From Madurella fahalii (Eukaryota > Ascomycota > Sordariomycetes > Sordariales), in assembly GCA_029876055.1 (NCBI GenBank), contig CM056874.1:7564001-7628000 (forward strand): a stretch of DNA of 64,000 bases, written 5' to 3'. A program made the position numbers and the translations under genes. Below the pieces are notes generated by a model. It made no database searches. It saw only the letters and a program-made list of their open reading frames with translations, and was not told the DNA's origin. Numbering within the stretch: the stretch's first letter is position 1; the number at the start of each line of letters is the position of its first letter. Positions 23,791-36,004 of the stretch are shown in pieces.

Positions 23791-24505
23791 TTCCTGAGAA
23801 AGTCGAGGTTCGACGCTGGATGTATAAGGGGGAAGCTGCAGACAGTCGCCGCCCTTGCGTTCGAAGACTAGGAAACGGCGAGCGCCTCCACGTCTGGCAC
23901 TCGTGTATCCTCGAAATCAGCGGTTCTCTGCAGCCTGCAAAGGGGTTGATTTAGTGACAAGCGACAAGAACGTAGTCAATTGAAAGAGGAAAAAAGCAAG
24001 TTGTTTCTAGGAACGGCCCGCTGGACGCCACCAAGGCTCGTTCCTCGTTGTGCGCCTCGTCGCGAGCCGAGTAATTCGAAGTTTGGGGGAAAGAGGAGGT
24101 TGAAGCACAGCCCGATGGAAGTTTATCTGGACCAACGGGCCTATCGCCGCCCCACACGCGTCGGCCGGAAATTTTAACTAGACGACGCGTCTCAAGGCCG
24201 GTCGCTGCACGTTGACACGTGCGCCATCCCATCAATTAAACAAACCACCTATCTTTCCGGTGCTAAGCGGCGCAGCGCGAAACGAGCCCTTGCTTCTTTA
24301 GCTCCGTCCATCTCAACGAATTTCTTAACCGACAGGGAGCATCTTTGGCGAAGCTCCTAGAACACAATCCGTCCTTGTGTTCAGAAACGCTCTCGACAGT
24401 CTTTTTGCCTTGTTGCTCAGCCCAATCTTCCCGTCCATTCCCGCCATCATCACACCGCACTCTTAAGAAATCGGCCATCCCGCCTCCCTCATCTCATCCA
24501 CCACT
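23791..24505. promoter_or_regulatory. Divergent promoter region (remodeller / VMA21)
   Basis: 715 bases separate the two start codons and must contain both promoters. The last 150 bases are pyrimidine-rich, as expected for the VMA21 leader. No clear TATA box was found. Confidence 0.45.
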
Positions 24506-24993
24506 ATGGCCACCCGCAGAATTATCTCCCAGGAGAAGACGCTCCTCGAGAAGGATGACCGGATTGGTTCGAGCCCAGCCGCAAATGAAAAGTCCAATAT
24601 CACCCCGGCCGTTCCCATGTATGCCGCCTACCTCACCCATGTTTATCCCCATGTTCATCCCATTCTCATCACTAATCCGCACCCCCGCCCCTAGGCCGGT
24701 CATCATGAAGCTCCTAGCCTTCACCTTTGCCATGATTGTCGTCCCCATTGGATCATATTTTCTTACCGTGGATGCCCTCTTTAATGGTGCACATCAATCC
24801 CTCGTCCCCCCAACCCAACGGCGTCATGGCTGATCATCCCACAGGCAACTCAACCTACGCAGGCGCGCTCGCAGCCATCATGGCCAACGTGGTTCTCATC
24901 GGGTACATCTTTGTGGCCATGGCAGAAGACCAATCAGACCAACACCAGCAAGGCGGCGGAGCAGCCTCAACAGAAGGAAAGAAGGACCGATGA
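24506..24993 (+). CDS. VMA21: V-ATPase assembly integral membrane protein Vma21
   Basis: Exons 24506-24618, 24695-24786 and 24845-24993 encode 117 aa. Vma21 is an ER chaperone that assembles the membrane V0 sector of the vacuolar proton pump and escorts it to the Golgi. The sequence has an N-terminal cytosolic stretch (MATRRIISQEKTLLEK), two membrane spans (IMKLLAFTFAMIVVPIGSYF and AGALAAIMANVVLIGYIFVAM) and the C-terminal KKDR dilysine ER-retrieval signal. Length and topology match the family. Both introns are GT-AG (76 and 58 nt) and are needed to join the spans. The start follows a CT-rich leader and lies directly before the conserved N-terminus. Confidence 0.93.
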
Positions 24994-25790
24994 AAATTCC
25001 AGCTTCGTTTTCTCTCTCGTTTGTAATGTAGAGCTATGTGTGTTGAGTCAACATTTGTCGAACCGGGACCGTGCCCTCTCATGCAATCAACGTTCTAAGC
25101 ACCATCCGCGCGCACGGGGATGCATTAAAGTTATGGGCTCTCCTTGGTCTGGGGCACAAGATGGCGAGAAATCGACGGAAATCTGCTTGAAGATCAAGTT
25201 CCTCTGCCAACCAGCATAGAACATTTTACGTTTCACGTCCATTAGCTTGGCACAATAGACTAGTAAGTATGAACTACTGCCTCTTCTTTTCTGACGCACG
25301 AGAACTTATATATCACGTACCAAAACAAATCAAGTGACAAAGGAGAAACCGGGAAGCCCATATGTGCCGGGAATAGGACAAGCCAACAGCTGACAATAGC
25401 TTCCAAAGGAAGACCCAACCTCCTTACTTTCCCCCTCTCTCACACACACGCATATGAACCACTTAATAGATCCGTCATGCGCTAATAACCCATTCATCAA
25501 TTGCGTGCATTTTTGACAGACATCCACCCCATCCTCGCTCCCACAATTTCGTAAGCCGGTCCCCGGAGTCCGGCTGATCAATGTCCAAGCTCCTCCAAGA
25601 AATTTTTCGCTCCCAAGACTGAGTCGAACGCTCCCTCCCTCCCAGGAAAAAATAACAATAGTATCCCACCAGCCCACACGCAGAACCCGCTGGCTTTCCC
25701 GGCATCTCGGCGGTCGAGAGAAACATTAGGGTATCGAAGCAAAGAAAACAAAAGAGATTTGAGCCGCTCTCGCGGTGTTGGAGCCAACGA
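24994..25790. other. Intergenic between convergent genes
   Basis: 797 bases lie between the ends of VMA21 (+) and the DUF2406 gene (-). Short open frames on both strands have no recognisable content. Confidence 0.5.
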
Positions 25791-27252
25791 CTAGCCGTTC
25801 TTGCTGAAACGTCGCACAAACCAACTCTTCCGCTTTTCGGGTTCTGCGGGTCGCTGCTGTGGTCGCTGTTGGACACCGGCGGCCGAGATCGGTTTCCGCA
25901 ACATCTGCCCTTGGTCCTTCTCGGGAACCGGGGGCGCCGCCACACTCCCCCCGTAATTGAGTGCGCCGCTGACCTGGGGATTGCTGATGCCTCCGTCGCT
26001 CATGCCGGGACCTCGCATACCCACTGTGAACGCCTGCGGCTGATATGTTGCGCTCTGGGAGAAGCCAATGCCGTAGTCATTCGCTGGTTCTTGCTGGCGT
26101 TTCGGCACCGACTGCACACGCTCGATTGAACTGTTGTCGCTGCTGGTAGGATCGGTCTGGTATCCTGCTGGTTCCCCAGATGAGCCACTTCCAGATGCAC
26201 TCGTGACCGTTTCGTATGACCGATGGTTGCTAGGAATTGGGTACTCGTTCGGGGTTTGTTGCCGGTAGGCTGAGCCATACTGCGGCTCAGAAGACATCCT
26301 CGGCCACCCCCGTCGGCCGCCCTGTGTCGGAGGACCATAGGAGCCATAGCCTGGCTGATGGTCGTAGTAGCTATCTCGTTGCCCCATGCCGCCTGTCCTG
26401 AGGTCTAACTGGCTGCCATCGGGCCGGCTGCTGTACATCATAGACGGCGGGCGACTCCCATAGTAGCTGTCGTGTGCAAATCGGCCGCTGGTGCCATCTG
26501 GTGGCCTTGCTGTGAGCATCATTCGCGGTTAAGGGGGGAAGTAAGACATACAGCCACCGTAATAACTAGTTCGCCGACTGCCTGCCCAGGCACCCGAGTC
26601 CGGATCTTGATTAATACTCTCGATTAGCGAGTCGTTTCATCTCAGCGTCGCGGGGGGACGTGGGCCGTACCTGGACGAATTATGGACCTTCGGTTCCCGT
26701 ACCCGCCATCAATTGCCGCCTCAAAACTCCGGATTGTGTCCAAAGGTCGTTCCCATCGATTGCGAGTAGGATTGGAACGGTCAGGATCAGCTGCACAGGT
26801 CCATGTATTAGCTCCATGTCCGAAAGTGTAGAAGCGTCTTGGACTTACCAATTGGGTTGCCGTAAGCGTCCTTGTGCTGAATACCCCTCAACGAGGCCAG
26901 AGACGACTTGACCTTGGCGGCAACCTGGGCTGTAGAGAAGGAGGACTCAACTTAGCCGCGGCGCGCAACTGGGAATTCAGGTAGGCAACTCACAAGGTTC
27001 CGCTTCCTGCATGGCAAGCCTTGGGTCCGCTTTGGTGTGTAGTCTCTTGGCTTCCTTCTCAGCATGCGTCTCGTGCAAATCGATCTTGTGGCTCCCGGAG
27101 CCGCGAGACTTGTCCGACCTGAAGCTGAAGGTTCTGGACTTTCTCGCCGGTCTCTGTTGCGCCGAGTGGAACTGGGGCTTATTCTGCGGCGGGGGCTGCT
27201 GGAACTGATAAGAGGGAGCGGGTGCAGGAGGATGGGTGGTCGTAGTCGCCAT
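25791..27252 (-). CDS. DUF2406-family protein
   Basis: Five exons: 27252-26994, 26929-26849, 26790-26671, 26605-26552 and 26509-25791; 410 aa. The conserved core spans exons 1-3: KIDLHETHAEKEAKRLHTKADP, SSLASLRGIQHKDAYGNPI, then ADPDRSNPTRNRWERPLDTI and FEAAIDGGYGNRRS. I recognise this as the fungal DUF2406 domain (yeast has two relatives), whose molecular function is not established. After it comes a long Tyr/Ser/Gly/Pro-rich region with GSYGPP and QPGYGSYG runs, probably disordered, ending in a basic tail (KRKSWFVRRFSKNG). No signal peptide or membrane span is seen. The 54-nt exon 4 uses an AAG acceptor and is the least certain boundary; without it the frame breaks. Confidence 0.85.
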
Positions 27253-30200
27253 CTTTTCGACCGGGGAGTGACAACAATAAGATAAATCCCAACTCGTGTC
27301 GCCAGGGGTGAGCGCTGGAGCGATTTGCGATGGGCCCAGCTATGGAGTCCACTTGTCCGTCAACGAGCAGCCTGCGAACTGAGCACCAGCTTCGATGATC
27401 CGGATGGGGCGTTAAAAGTGGGCTGCAGGGGGGTTGGTCCAGGTATCCAGGAATTGCAATTGACCTTTCTGCTTTTGCTGGTATCTGCAGGACCGCTGGG
27501 CCCACAGAATGTCTGTCGCAGCTCCTTTGAAAAATCAAGGCAGTGTGTGCGGCGCGTCCCTTCGTGGTCGGTCGTGGTCCAAACAAAATGAGCGACGCGC
27601 GGAGCAAACGCCGGGCGGTATGTGAGAATTGGGGCCTCTTCTGCGCTGATGATAAGGCGCTGATAAAAGATAAAAGGCGCGATGTCGTGGAGCCTGTTGA
27701 GCCTTTCAGACTGCAGCTTTTTTTTTTTTTCTTTTTATTTGGCTTTTTCTTTCCGACGCTTCCCTCTTTTTCTTTTGGGTCTTCAATTGCTTTCCCGTCC
27801 TCTGAACACCGACAGAATTATGGATGGTCTCTCGCGTGAGATCGACGAGGCAGATGTCTTGTCCGGCGACGAGGAGCCAAAATGCTCCACTCAGCGCAAG
27901 GGTTGTCCTTGTGGGACGCGCTTTGGCTGAAAGTGAGAGTGGGTGGTTTTGTCTGACAGCGGTCTCCGTGACGTCAGCACGGCGTTCTCCACCAAATTGA
28001 TGATAGAAGCAAATACCACCAGCTCGTGGTGGACAGGGTTATAGCTTCTCAGGCGTCGGTGTTCTTCCGGGGCAGCGGGGCCGCCCTTTAGTAGTAAAGG
28101 GATTGTGACCACTGCTTCGCGGTTTGCTCTCCTTCTCACTGCCGATTCCGAGGTAAATTGGTCGCCTGCTGAATACGAGCCTTGCGTGCGAAACGGGGAA
28201 AGCTGCTTTTCGCAGGTGCCGCAAAGAAATCGGCGCTAATCGATGCAGCGACTGCTAGGTCATCCCGACTCAGGTAGCAAGTGGTCCGTGCCCGGCTCCG
28301 GTTCGACGCTGCTGACACGAGACAAATCGTTCCGCCAAAAAGAAAAAAAAAAAATAAAAGGACTCTTTTCCCCTTCTTTTGGCGTTTGTCCTGTTCTATT
28401 GTTATTCTTTTAACGAATGGGCGAAGAAGTTCGAGGGGTCAGAAAAGAGGGCGTCAAGTGCAACGGAGAAATGGTATCATGACAAAACGCCCCGGTGCCC
28501 AAAAGGTTTCAAAATGCAAAACTTTTCAAAAAAACCGTGTGGCGGGATGCCGATTCTTAAGTATGATTCGATTCTGGATGTGGTTGAGAGGTGGGAGGAT
28601 GCAGGATGGTACCTCACCTCCAATGAATTGGTCTAGTGGTAGGCGACTTCAAACCGCTAATGATTCGCCGCTTGCGGTGCACACAGCTCCCCTTTGCGTC
28701 GTAATCCTCCGACAAAATACCCTATCGGACCTGAGTGTTGCACCAGTACATAGTGAGATTGGCACCGCGCCGTTAAACGCCTGGCGCCGTCGACGCCCAT
28801 CTTATCGCCTCACACAGGCTTCTGGCAATGATGTGGAGTGCGGTCCCACGATCGGTTGCCCCAGGCGCCACAGCAAAACCAGGATATCCTTGTCCAGTGA
28901 GCTTGGGTGGGTTGGCGGGGCTGGTTGGTAAGCCAAGCCGAGAATACGGGTGCTGCTGCGCCTCAGGTTGACGACGCGGGTGACATGTCCCGCCGTGCGA
29001 CCAAGCGCCTCACGGAAGAGATCTTTTCGTCCCATTTTGAGGCGATATCCCAATTCACCCCTGTTGCAGCCGGAGTGGTCGGCAATGCGTGGGCTAGAGA
29101 CGGCGGGGCACAAGCAGAAAGTACGTGGGTCGCTCTCATCGATTCCAACGCTGCACTGCACTAAATCCGCAGTTTAGCATTGTGTCATGCAAGCGCATGT
29201 TCAGTGATCGCCCTTCGGAGTGTTTCAACTCCGTGAGCTGTAAGCACGTGAAGGGCTTGAATTCAACAGCCATCCCAGAGTAGCCTGTGCATGCGGTAAT
29301 AGGGCTGCTCGCGCCACAGAAGATGGAAGGCGGCCGCGTCAATAGCATATGCTACTTGGGGGGGATAAGCTGCCTGCGTCGGAGAAGGTTTCCTCTCTCT
29401 TAATGGACCGTTCATTTATGGCGAATAATGACGTGCCGCCAAAAAAGAGGTCCGCTGATGGTGAGACACCGAGCCTCAGATCACTTTCCGTAGATCGCTG
29501 TGTGAGCCTCTGATAGATTGCGAACGGGACAGTGTCTTTCGGCTCCGGCGGCAAACTCAACACCCGAACTCTTCTCGTCTGTGTGTACTCGCCTATTACT
29601 AGGCCTGATTGTTGCGTTGGCGATTCATAAATATTGACACCGTCATGTTGGCTTCGTGGTTGCCCGTGTTGATATGCAGTGCAGTATCAGCCGCCAATGG
29701 CACTGGACAGGGGTGGTCCCAAACCAAGGACGGACACGGGAGGAACGTCGAGGGGCCAACGGCCGGGAACCTACATGCCGCATGCCGGTTCGTCAATAAA
29801 CCTGAAATCTTGAGTCTCGCCTTGCTAGAGTATCAATGGAATCTGGCCAAAGCAGGTTTCCGGGATCCCTGCTCCTCCTGCTAACCCCACTGCCCCAGAC
29901 GATCGCTTTCCATCCTAGCGTGGTGAGCAGAGAGCTGACCTAGGTGGATATGCGGGTAATCCACCATAAGGCTGGGATGCCCAGAACCTAGTTTGTAGCC
30001 GTGCATGTGTGGCACCAGGTCTTTGCCCACGAATCGGGCACTACCAGACACCTTCTCCCGTCCGCCACAGACTCCATCGGTGAGTGCTCCTCCGACCGCC
30101 GAGGATCGTGGAGGTCGTTTTATGAGCCGTTGTCTCTGGCCGTTGTCTCTGGCCGTTTGGGGAAGTTGATTGGACGGGTCTCAGGCGCCATCACGCAGGT

Positions 30201-31199
30201 GGGAACATTCCCCATCTACCGCTGTTTCTCTTGACTCGGCACTAGAATCTCTCCGAGTTGCAAGGTATCGCTTGGTGTGGTGAGTAGTGCTGACGGTTCG
30301 GCCGCTATTATCTCCCTGTCAAACGACCCGTTGGTGGTTCATTTCGGATAGCGACCGTTCTTGCTGTCCCAGGGTGTCATCTCGCCCATCCATTATAATC
30401 CCCAGAGAGTGAGTCTCTCTTGCTTTATCCGTTCAATGCGCTCCCAAAATTTCAACGGGTGCCTGCACCAGCGATGGATTCAACCAGCACTCTCCCTACC
30501 GGGGGAGGGAAGCCCGCATTGGCCCAGACCAGAACAGTGAGAGGGCGTCGTTCGCCGTCGACCGAGAGTGTTGCGATCCGTCATACAACTCGAACCCACT
30601 AGCTTGTGTGGACATTGCCAAACCACGGAAAAAGAAGTGGGGGGTTCGTCGTGCTCCCTCCTCGAACGAGTGTCTCCTTGGAATCAGATGTGGAATCGAG
30701 AGGGAATAGATCGGACAATCCGGGCTTCACGTTAGAGTTTTCGGGCAAGCGTAAGTTCAGTAGAATATCCAAGAACATGCACATCAGGACGGGATCCGAT
30801 CTCGGGTGGTTTGTGCATCTTCATCGACGGCTCTCTGTTGAAATTGATCCGGAACACATCTGATGCTAGCTTCCCTGCCCCTGACTTCACTCTTCCCTTG
30901 CACTGAGCCATCACCCGGGCGCGATTTGTAGGCCTGTACAATATTTTAGCCCAGACTGGCCATTATTGATGTTATTGTGACATGAGAGAAGACGCGAGTC
31001 TTCCGCCGAGCCGCCTTGTGTCCATCAGTGAAGCACCGTCTTGCACCCGATGTTGCGGATCCTCAATGGCATTGTCATTTTGGTATTGCCTTGATTTGAA
31101 TGCTAGAAGCAAGGCCGTCTTCGCGATAGCCTTGCCTAACCCTGATGCACCGAAATCACGAACCACCTTTACCAACCAACTCCGGCCTGACCCATTTCC
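27253..31199. other. Intergenic, 3.9 kb, no gene recognised
   Basis: The longest gene-free stretch in the window. It holds a T run at 27717-27731, an A run at about 28340-28355, a tRNA A-box-like string at 28628-28643 (see findings) and a 13-base direct repeat near 30126-30153. A 79-codon frame at 29645-29884 begins with a hydrophobic stretch but has no other support. Open frames elsewhere are short and lack domain signals. Confidence 0.45.
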
Positions 31200-31930
31200 T
31201 TAAATCGAGGAGGGGTAGAGCATGATGCGAACCGAGGCGCCAAAAGATCTCGCGGGAAGGGGGTTTGTGAACTTCGCCCGAACAACACCGGAGTTACCTG
31301 CAAGAGTCAGTCTCGCTCAGCCCTCCCGACATCGATATGATGACCGTCTGTGCCTACCATGTGGTCTCGTCACCTTGCCCCAGATGACGCGGATCTTGGT
31401 GCCGCGCACCTCCTTCTGGCCCCGGTAGACATACGCAACCTTCTTGCCAAGGTAGAAGCTGTATTCCCTCGTTAAATCCCATCGCTCCGTAACTCGTCTC
31501 AGGCTCGCGGAACGTACTTGGCAGCAGCGGTGTCATCGACGCCTTCGATCTTGATCAGGCTCGTCTTAGGGTGGGTGGTGTGACGGCCACGCTGGTAGCT
31601 CAGGTGGCGACCCCTATTCAGCAATCGCAGTCAGTCACTCGATCCCTTCGCCAGTCGATTTTCGGGGGCGCAGCATCGCGAGCAGTATGGGTTCGTCTCG
31701 TTGCATCGTATTTGAAGCCGCAGCTCGCCACCTGATTTAGAAGTGTTGCCGGGGACTGGAACTCACTTGACGTATACTAGATAACACAGTTAGTAAAGTT
31801 CGACAGCGCATGGCAAACGCAGCAAGGACAATTGCTGGTGATCGCGGCCAGTCATCCCTGGTCGGCGCCAGCACTTGTCGCTGCGGAAAGTGCGGGTCGG
31901 CTCACATCTATGACCAGCTTCGGTAGGCAT
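31200..31930 (-). CDS. RPL33: 60S ribosomal protein eL33 (L35a/RPL33)
   Basis: Five exons read on the minus strand: 31930-31906, 31776-31767, 31613-31518, 31458-31358 and 31297-31200; 109 aa. Together they give a complete, family-length eL33: MPTEAGHRLYVKGRHLSYQR, then THPKTSLIKIEGVDDTAAA, FYLGKKVAYVYRGQKEVRG, TKIRVIWGKVTRPHGNSGVV and a terminus FGASVRIMLYPSSI. The protein sits on the large subunit surface. Exon 2 is only 10 nt and supplies LYV plus parts of the flanking codons. Intron 1 has a perfect TACTAAC branch site just before it. No single open frame here exceeds 60 codons, so the gene is easily missed. The chain of conserved blocks in order leaves little doubt. Confidence 0.95.
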
Positions 31931-34027
31931 CTTGTCGTTTGGAGTTTCCCACTGGAATCAATCTCTCCCGGCCACGGTCAAGGGAAATCAGCAAAATGTC
32001 GTTGCTGATTCGAGGTCCGGCGTTGGGCGACTTGATTGTGGCTCTGCACTTCGATACCCCAAACGAATTCAAAAATTCGCATGGTGCGGGTTGGTAGGGC
32101 TTGGGAGTGCCAAAAGCGGGGCGGATTAATATTGTACCGAACCACAGCCTCGCCCGGTGCTTAGGTTATAGGTCTCTGGGTCCCAAGAACGCGGCTTGGC
32201 TTCCGGAAGGTTCCGCGCAGCCCCTTGCACGCTGGGGAGTTTGTGGCTGATGCACGAGCCACAAGTTGATGCAATGGAACTTGGAAGTTCTGATGCGATG
32301 ATGAGATTGATAATCAAAATTGCAACATCTCGAGCATCGATGTCCTCACCAGATAACCGCATCGTCACCTCAAGACGTTGCATGCAGTCGTTAGCAGGCG
32401 CCCCCTTAATGCAATACCCACGGAATCGGCGTTTGTCGGGCTGACTGGGAACATGCCCATCTCTGGCAACTTCTAATCTGTCCTTCCTCCAGACGGTTTA
32501 TCTGATCCGACTATTCACTTCAGCTTGCGATGCACAGCTCCAATAGGCATTCAGTGTTGTTGAGGGAATAAACAACGCAGCGCGGATAATAAGCGACGCA
32601 GGGAATGCGCCCAGGAACGAGATTCCACTCCACCGGGCCCTGCGCTTTGCGAAGCCGGCCCGGATGTCGGAGTCTCAGCTTGGCTTCCTGGGCAGGCACG
32701 ATGGAAACACTACCAAATCATCGGCCTTCGGCCCCCTGGACGGAGGGATGGAATGCCCGATATCTCCTGCAAATGCCGCCGAACTCTCAAGTTCTAGCTT
32801 TCCCGGCATTGCCGCGGAGATGTGAGTCTGGTGCTATCTGATTTGTCTTCTCTCGATGCATCGGCAACACCCAATCATTGACGCTGGGTATGCCCAGATT
32901 GTTTCCAGCCTCGAGGTGTCGTGGGTACTGTGGGGAGACTTGAGGCTTCTCGCTCTGCGTTCTCTCGACGAAGTTACTCAACCAGCGGCGTGGGGGGAAG
33001 AGGAATTCTACCGGCGGCCAAGCCCCGGTCGGCACAAAACTATTTCAGGATCCCCGCAATGTGCCATTTTTGCCTGTATCGCGGTTTAGTGTCGAGCCAT
33101 CCCACCCGGCATGGCTGCGGTATTTCTCCAACTAGCAGCGAAGCTTCTGAACCAGAACCTAAGTAGGGTAGGTACCAGAACGACATGAATCCCGCTGCCC
33201 CACCATCTCCAACGGGTGGAAAGATCTCCGAGTTTGGGTTGACAGCCCTACTGCCCCGTGTTCTCAGACACTAATGCTACAAATTGTGCCACGGAACATT
33301 GAAACCAGCTAAACTACTGCTCGCATGTTCCGCCATCTCTGAACCTAGCTGGTGCCGCTACAGTAGTTTTAGCTGCTACCTGGTATTTTGTGTGAATAGC
33401 AAAGTTTGTCGTTTGAGCCAGCGGTGCCTGTCATTGTTGCCAATTCAGATGCAACGCGTCCAGGGAGCAAGGACCAGTCCGGGTTAGCGTCATTGAGTAG
33501 AATTGCTATTATCTGACGTCGATAACTGAACTAATGTTGTCTTGGGGGACAATCCTCCCATGGAATGTTTGGTAGAGACATAGCAAAAATAGATGCGTTT
33601 GATCCCCTTTTGTAAGCAACAGTATTCGCAGTTACCATCGCATAGGGTATGTGCACCTCAAGTACATTATGAATGAAGGAAGTGGTGGTGTCATCCGGAG
33701 AACTCGGAGCTACACAAGGTGTTTAAAAGAAGCGTTCACTTGCCCGGTCTAAGCTTCCCTGGTGCCAGCCCAGGAAGCCAGTACGTAAAGGCGGGGTCCC
33801 TGAGTAAGCTTCCCCTCGTTGCTCCCTAGCTCCAGTCTGCTGCGCATCACTCGTCCCTCCCGCCGGTAGAAATACCATTAACCCCGAACCTTGATCGGAC
33901 CCCGATTAGTTTCCCATCTCCCACCCTGTCAACAAAACCTTTGACCCGCAGCTCTCCCAGAGACCCTTTCCAACTCCCTATCCTTAGCGGTTTTCCCTGA
34001 TATCCCTGGAGAGAAGCACCTGACAAG
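31931..34027. promoter_or_regulatory. Divergent intergenic region (RPL33 / G6PDH)
   Basis: 2.1 kb lie between the eL33 start (-) and the G6PDH start (+), so both promoters are inside. The last 200 bases are pyrimidine-rich. I see no further gene and no clear repeat. Confidence 0.45.
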
Positions 34028-36004
34028 ATGGCCGACCTGCATTCTGCTGGAACGTAAGTGTTCCTCTCTTGCCCCGCCATTAATCATCACCTCTGGTGGA
34101 GCTAGGTTGGGCGACCAAGATAGCTCTGCCTGAGACCATCGACGCCACACCTCGACCCCGATCTTTGGTCTTCCTGGTAGCACCAAGCGAGTCGATGCTT
34201 TACAGCCGACGATGCGTTGCAAGAGAAACGGATCTTGGATCGATGCTAACCATTCTTCAGCGCCATCGAGCTGAAGGACAACACCGTTATTGTTGTCCTC
34301 GGCGCCTCCGGCGACCTTGCAAAAAAGAAGACGGTATGCGCCGCTGCAAAGAAGAAACACAGCACACAAAGGTGTAACTTGGAAAGGCAATTGGCTGACA
34401 TGTAGTAGTACCCTGCTCTCTTTGGGCTTGTAAGTCGACCTTCTGCTTGGATTCGATCGAATGGATGACTGAGACCGCGGCGACAGTACCGAAACCAATT
34501 CCTGCCCAAGGACATCAAGATTGTTGGCTATGCGCGGACAAAAATGGACCATGACGAATATCTTCGTCGGATCAAATCGTACATCAAGACGCCAACAAAA
34601 GACATTGAGCAGCAGCTGGAGGATTTCTGCTCCCTGTGCACATATGTGTCTGGCCAGTACGACCGGGATGAGTCGTTTATGCAGCTGAACAAACATCTCG
34701 AGGAGCTCGAGCAGGGCAGAAGGGAGACCAATAGGTTGTTCTACATGGCGCTACCGCCGAGCGTTTTCACCATCGTTTCACAGCACCTGAAGAAGTGCTG
34801 TTATCCTTCAAGAGGCATCGCCCGCGTCATTGTAAGTCTGTCTTCGGTTAAACACTTTGCTGCTGCTGCTGCTGCTGACTCTGTTGTAGGTCGAGAAACC
34901 GTTCGGTAAGGACTTGGCGAGCTCGCGGGAGCTCCAAAAGTCTCTGGAGCCTGATTGGAAAGAGGACGAACTCTTCCGCATCGACCACTATCTCGGCAAG
35001 GAGATGGTAAAGAACATACTCATTCTGCGGTTTGGCAACTCGTTCTTGGGCGCGACTTGGAACAGACACCATATCGACAATGTGCAGATTACGTTCAAAG
35101 AGCCATTTGGCACTGAAGGCCGCGGGGGGTACTTTGACGAGTTCGGCATCATCCGAGATGTCATGCAGAACCACCTGCTCCAGGTTCTCACTCTCCTGGC
35201 TATGGAACGGCCGATTTCTTTCTCGTCCGAGGACATCCGAGACGAGAAAGTGAGGGTACTCCGCGCGATCCCCGCTATTGAGCCCAAGAACGTCATCATT
35301 GGCCAGTACGGGAAGTCACTTGACGGCAGCAAGCCGTCATACAAGGAGGACGATACAGTGCCAAAGGACTCGCGGTGCCCGACATTCTGCGCCCTCGTTG
35401 CCTACATCAAGAACGAGCGGTGGGATGGCGTTCCCTTCATCATGAAAGCGGGCAAGGCGCTCAATGAGCAAAAAACCGAGATTCGCGTGCAGTTCAAGGA
35501 CGTCACTTCAGGCATCTTCAAGGACATTCCCCGCAACGAACTCGTGATGCGCATCCAGCCTAACGAGAGCGTGTATATCAAGATGAACTCGAAGCTCCCC
35601 GGACTGACTATGCAAACCGTGGTCACGGAACTTGACCTCACGTACCGTAGACGGTTCTCGGATCTCAAGATTCCGGAGGCATACGAGTCACTAATCCTGG
35701 ATTGCATCAAGGGCGACCATTCCAACTTTGTTCGAGACGACGAGCTTGATGCCAGCTGGAGGATTTTCACCCCCCTGCTGCACTACCTGGATGACAACAA
35801 GGAGATCATCCCGATGGAGTACCCTTATGGTAAGCAACCTAGAGATATCGAGCCATTTTTGCTACAGATACTAACTTCTTCCCAGGTTCCCGAGGTCCTG
35901 CCGTGCTCGACGACTTTACTTCGTCCTATGGTTACAAGTTCAGCGATGCCGCAGGATACCAGTGGCCGACGACCTCGGCTCTGGGGCCGGGCAACAAGTT
36001 GTGA
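34028..36004 (+). CDS. Glucose-6-phosphate 1-dehydrogenase
   Basis: Six exons: 34028-34053, 34261-34333, 34409-34429, 34487-34831, 34890-35829 and 35886-36004; 507 aa, normal for the family. The enzyme oxidises glucose-6-phosphate with NADP+ to 6-phosphogluconolactone, the first step of the oxidative pentose-phosphate pathway and a main NADPH source in the cytosol. The coenzyme fingerprint VVLGASGDLAKKK lies at the start. The active-site signature RIDHYLGKE is at about 185-193, with K192 and H188. EKPFGKDL and EPFGTEGRGGYFDEFGIIRD blocks are intact. The first three exons are short (26, 73 and 21 nt), and exon 1 ends after eight codons. The 207-nt intron 1 is the longest in this gene. The identification is firm. 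Confidence 0.96.
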
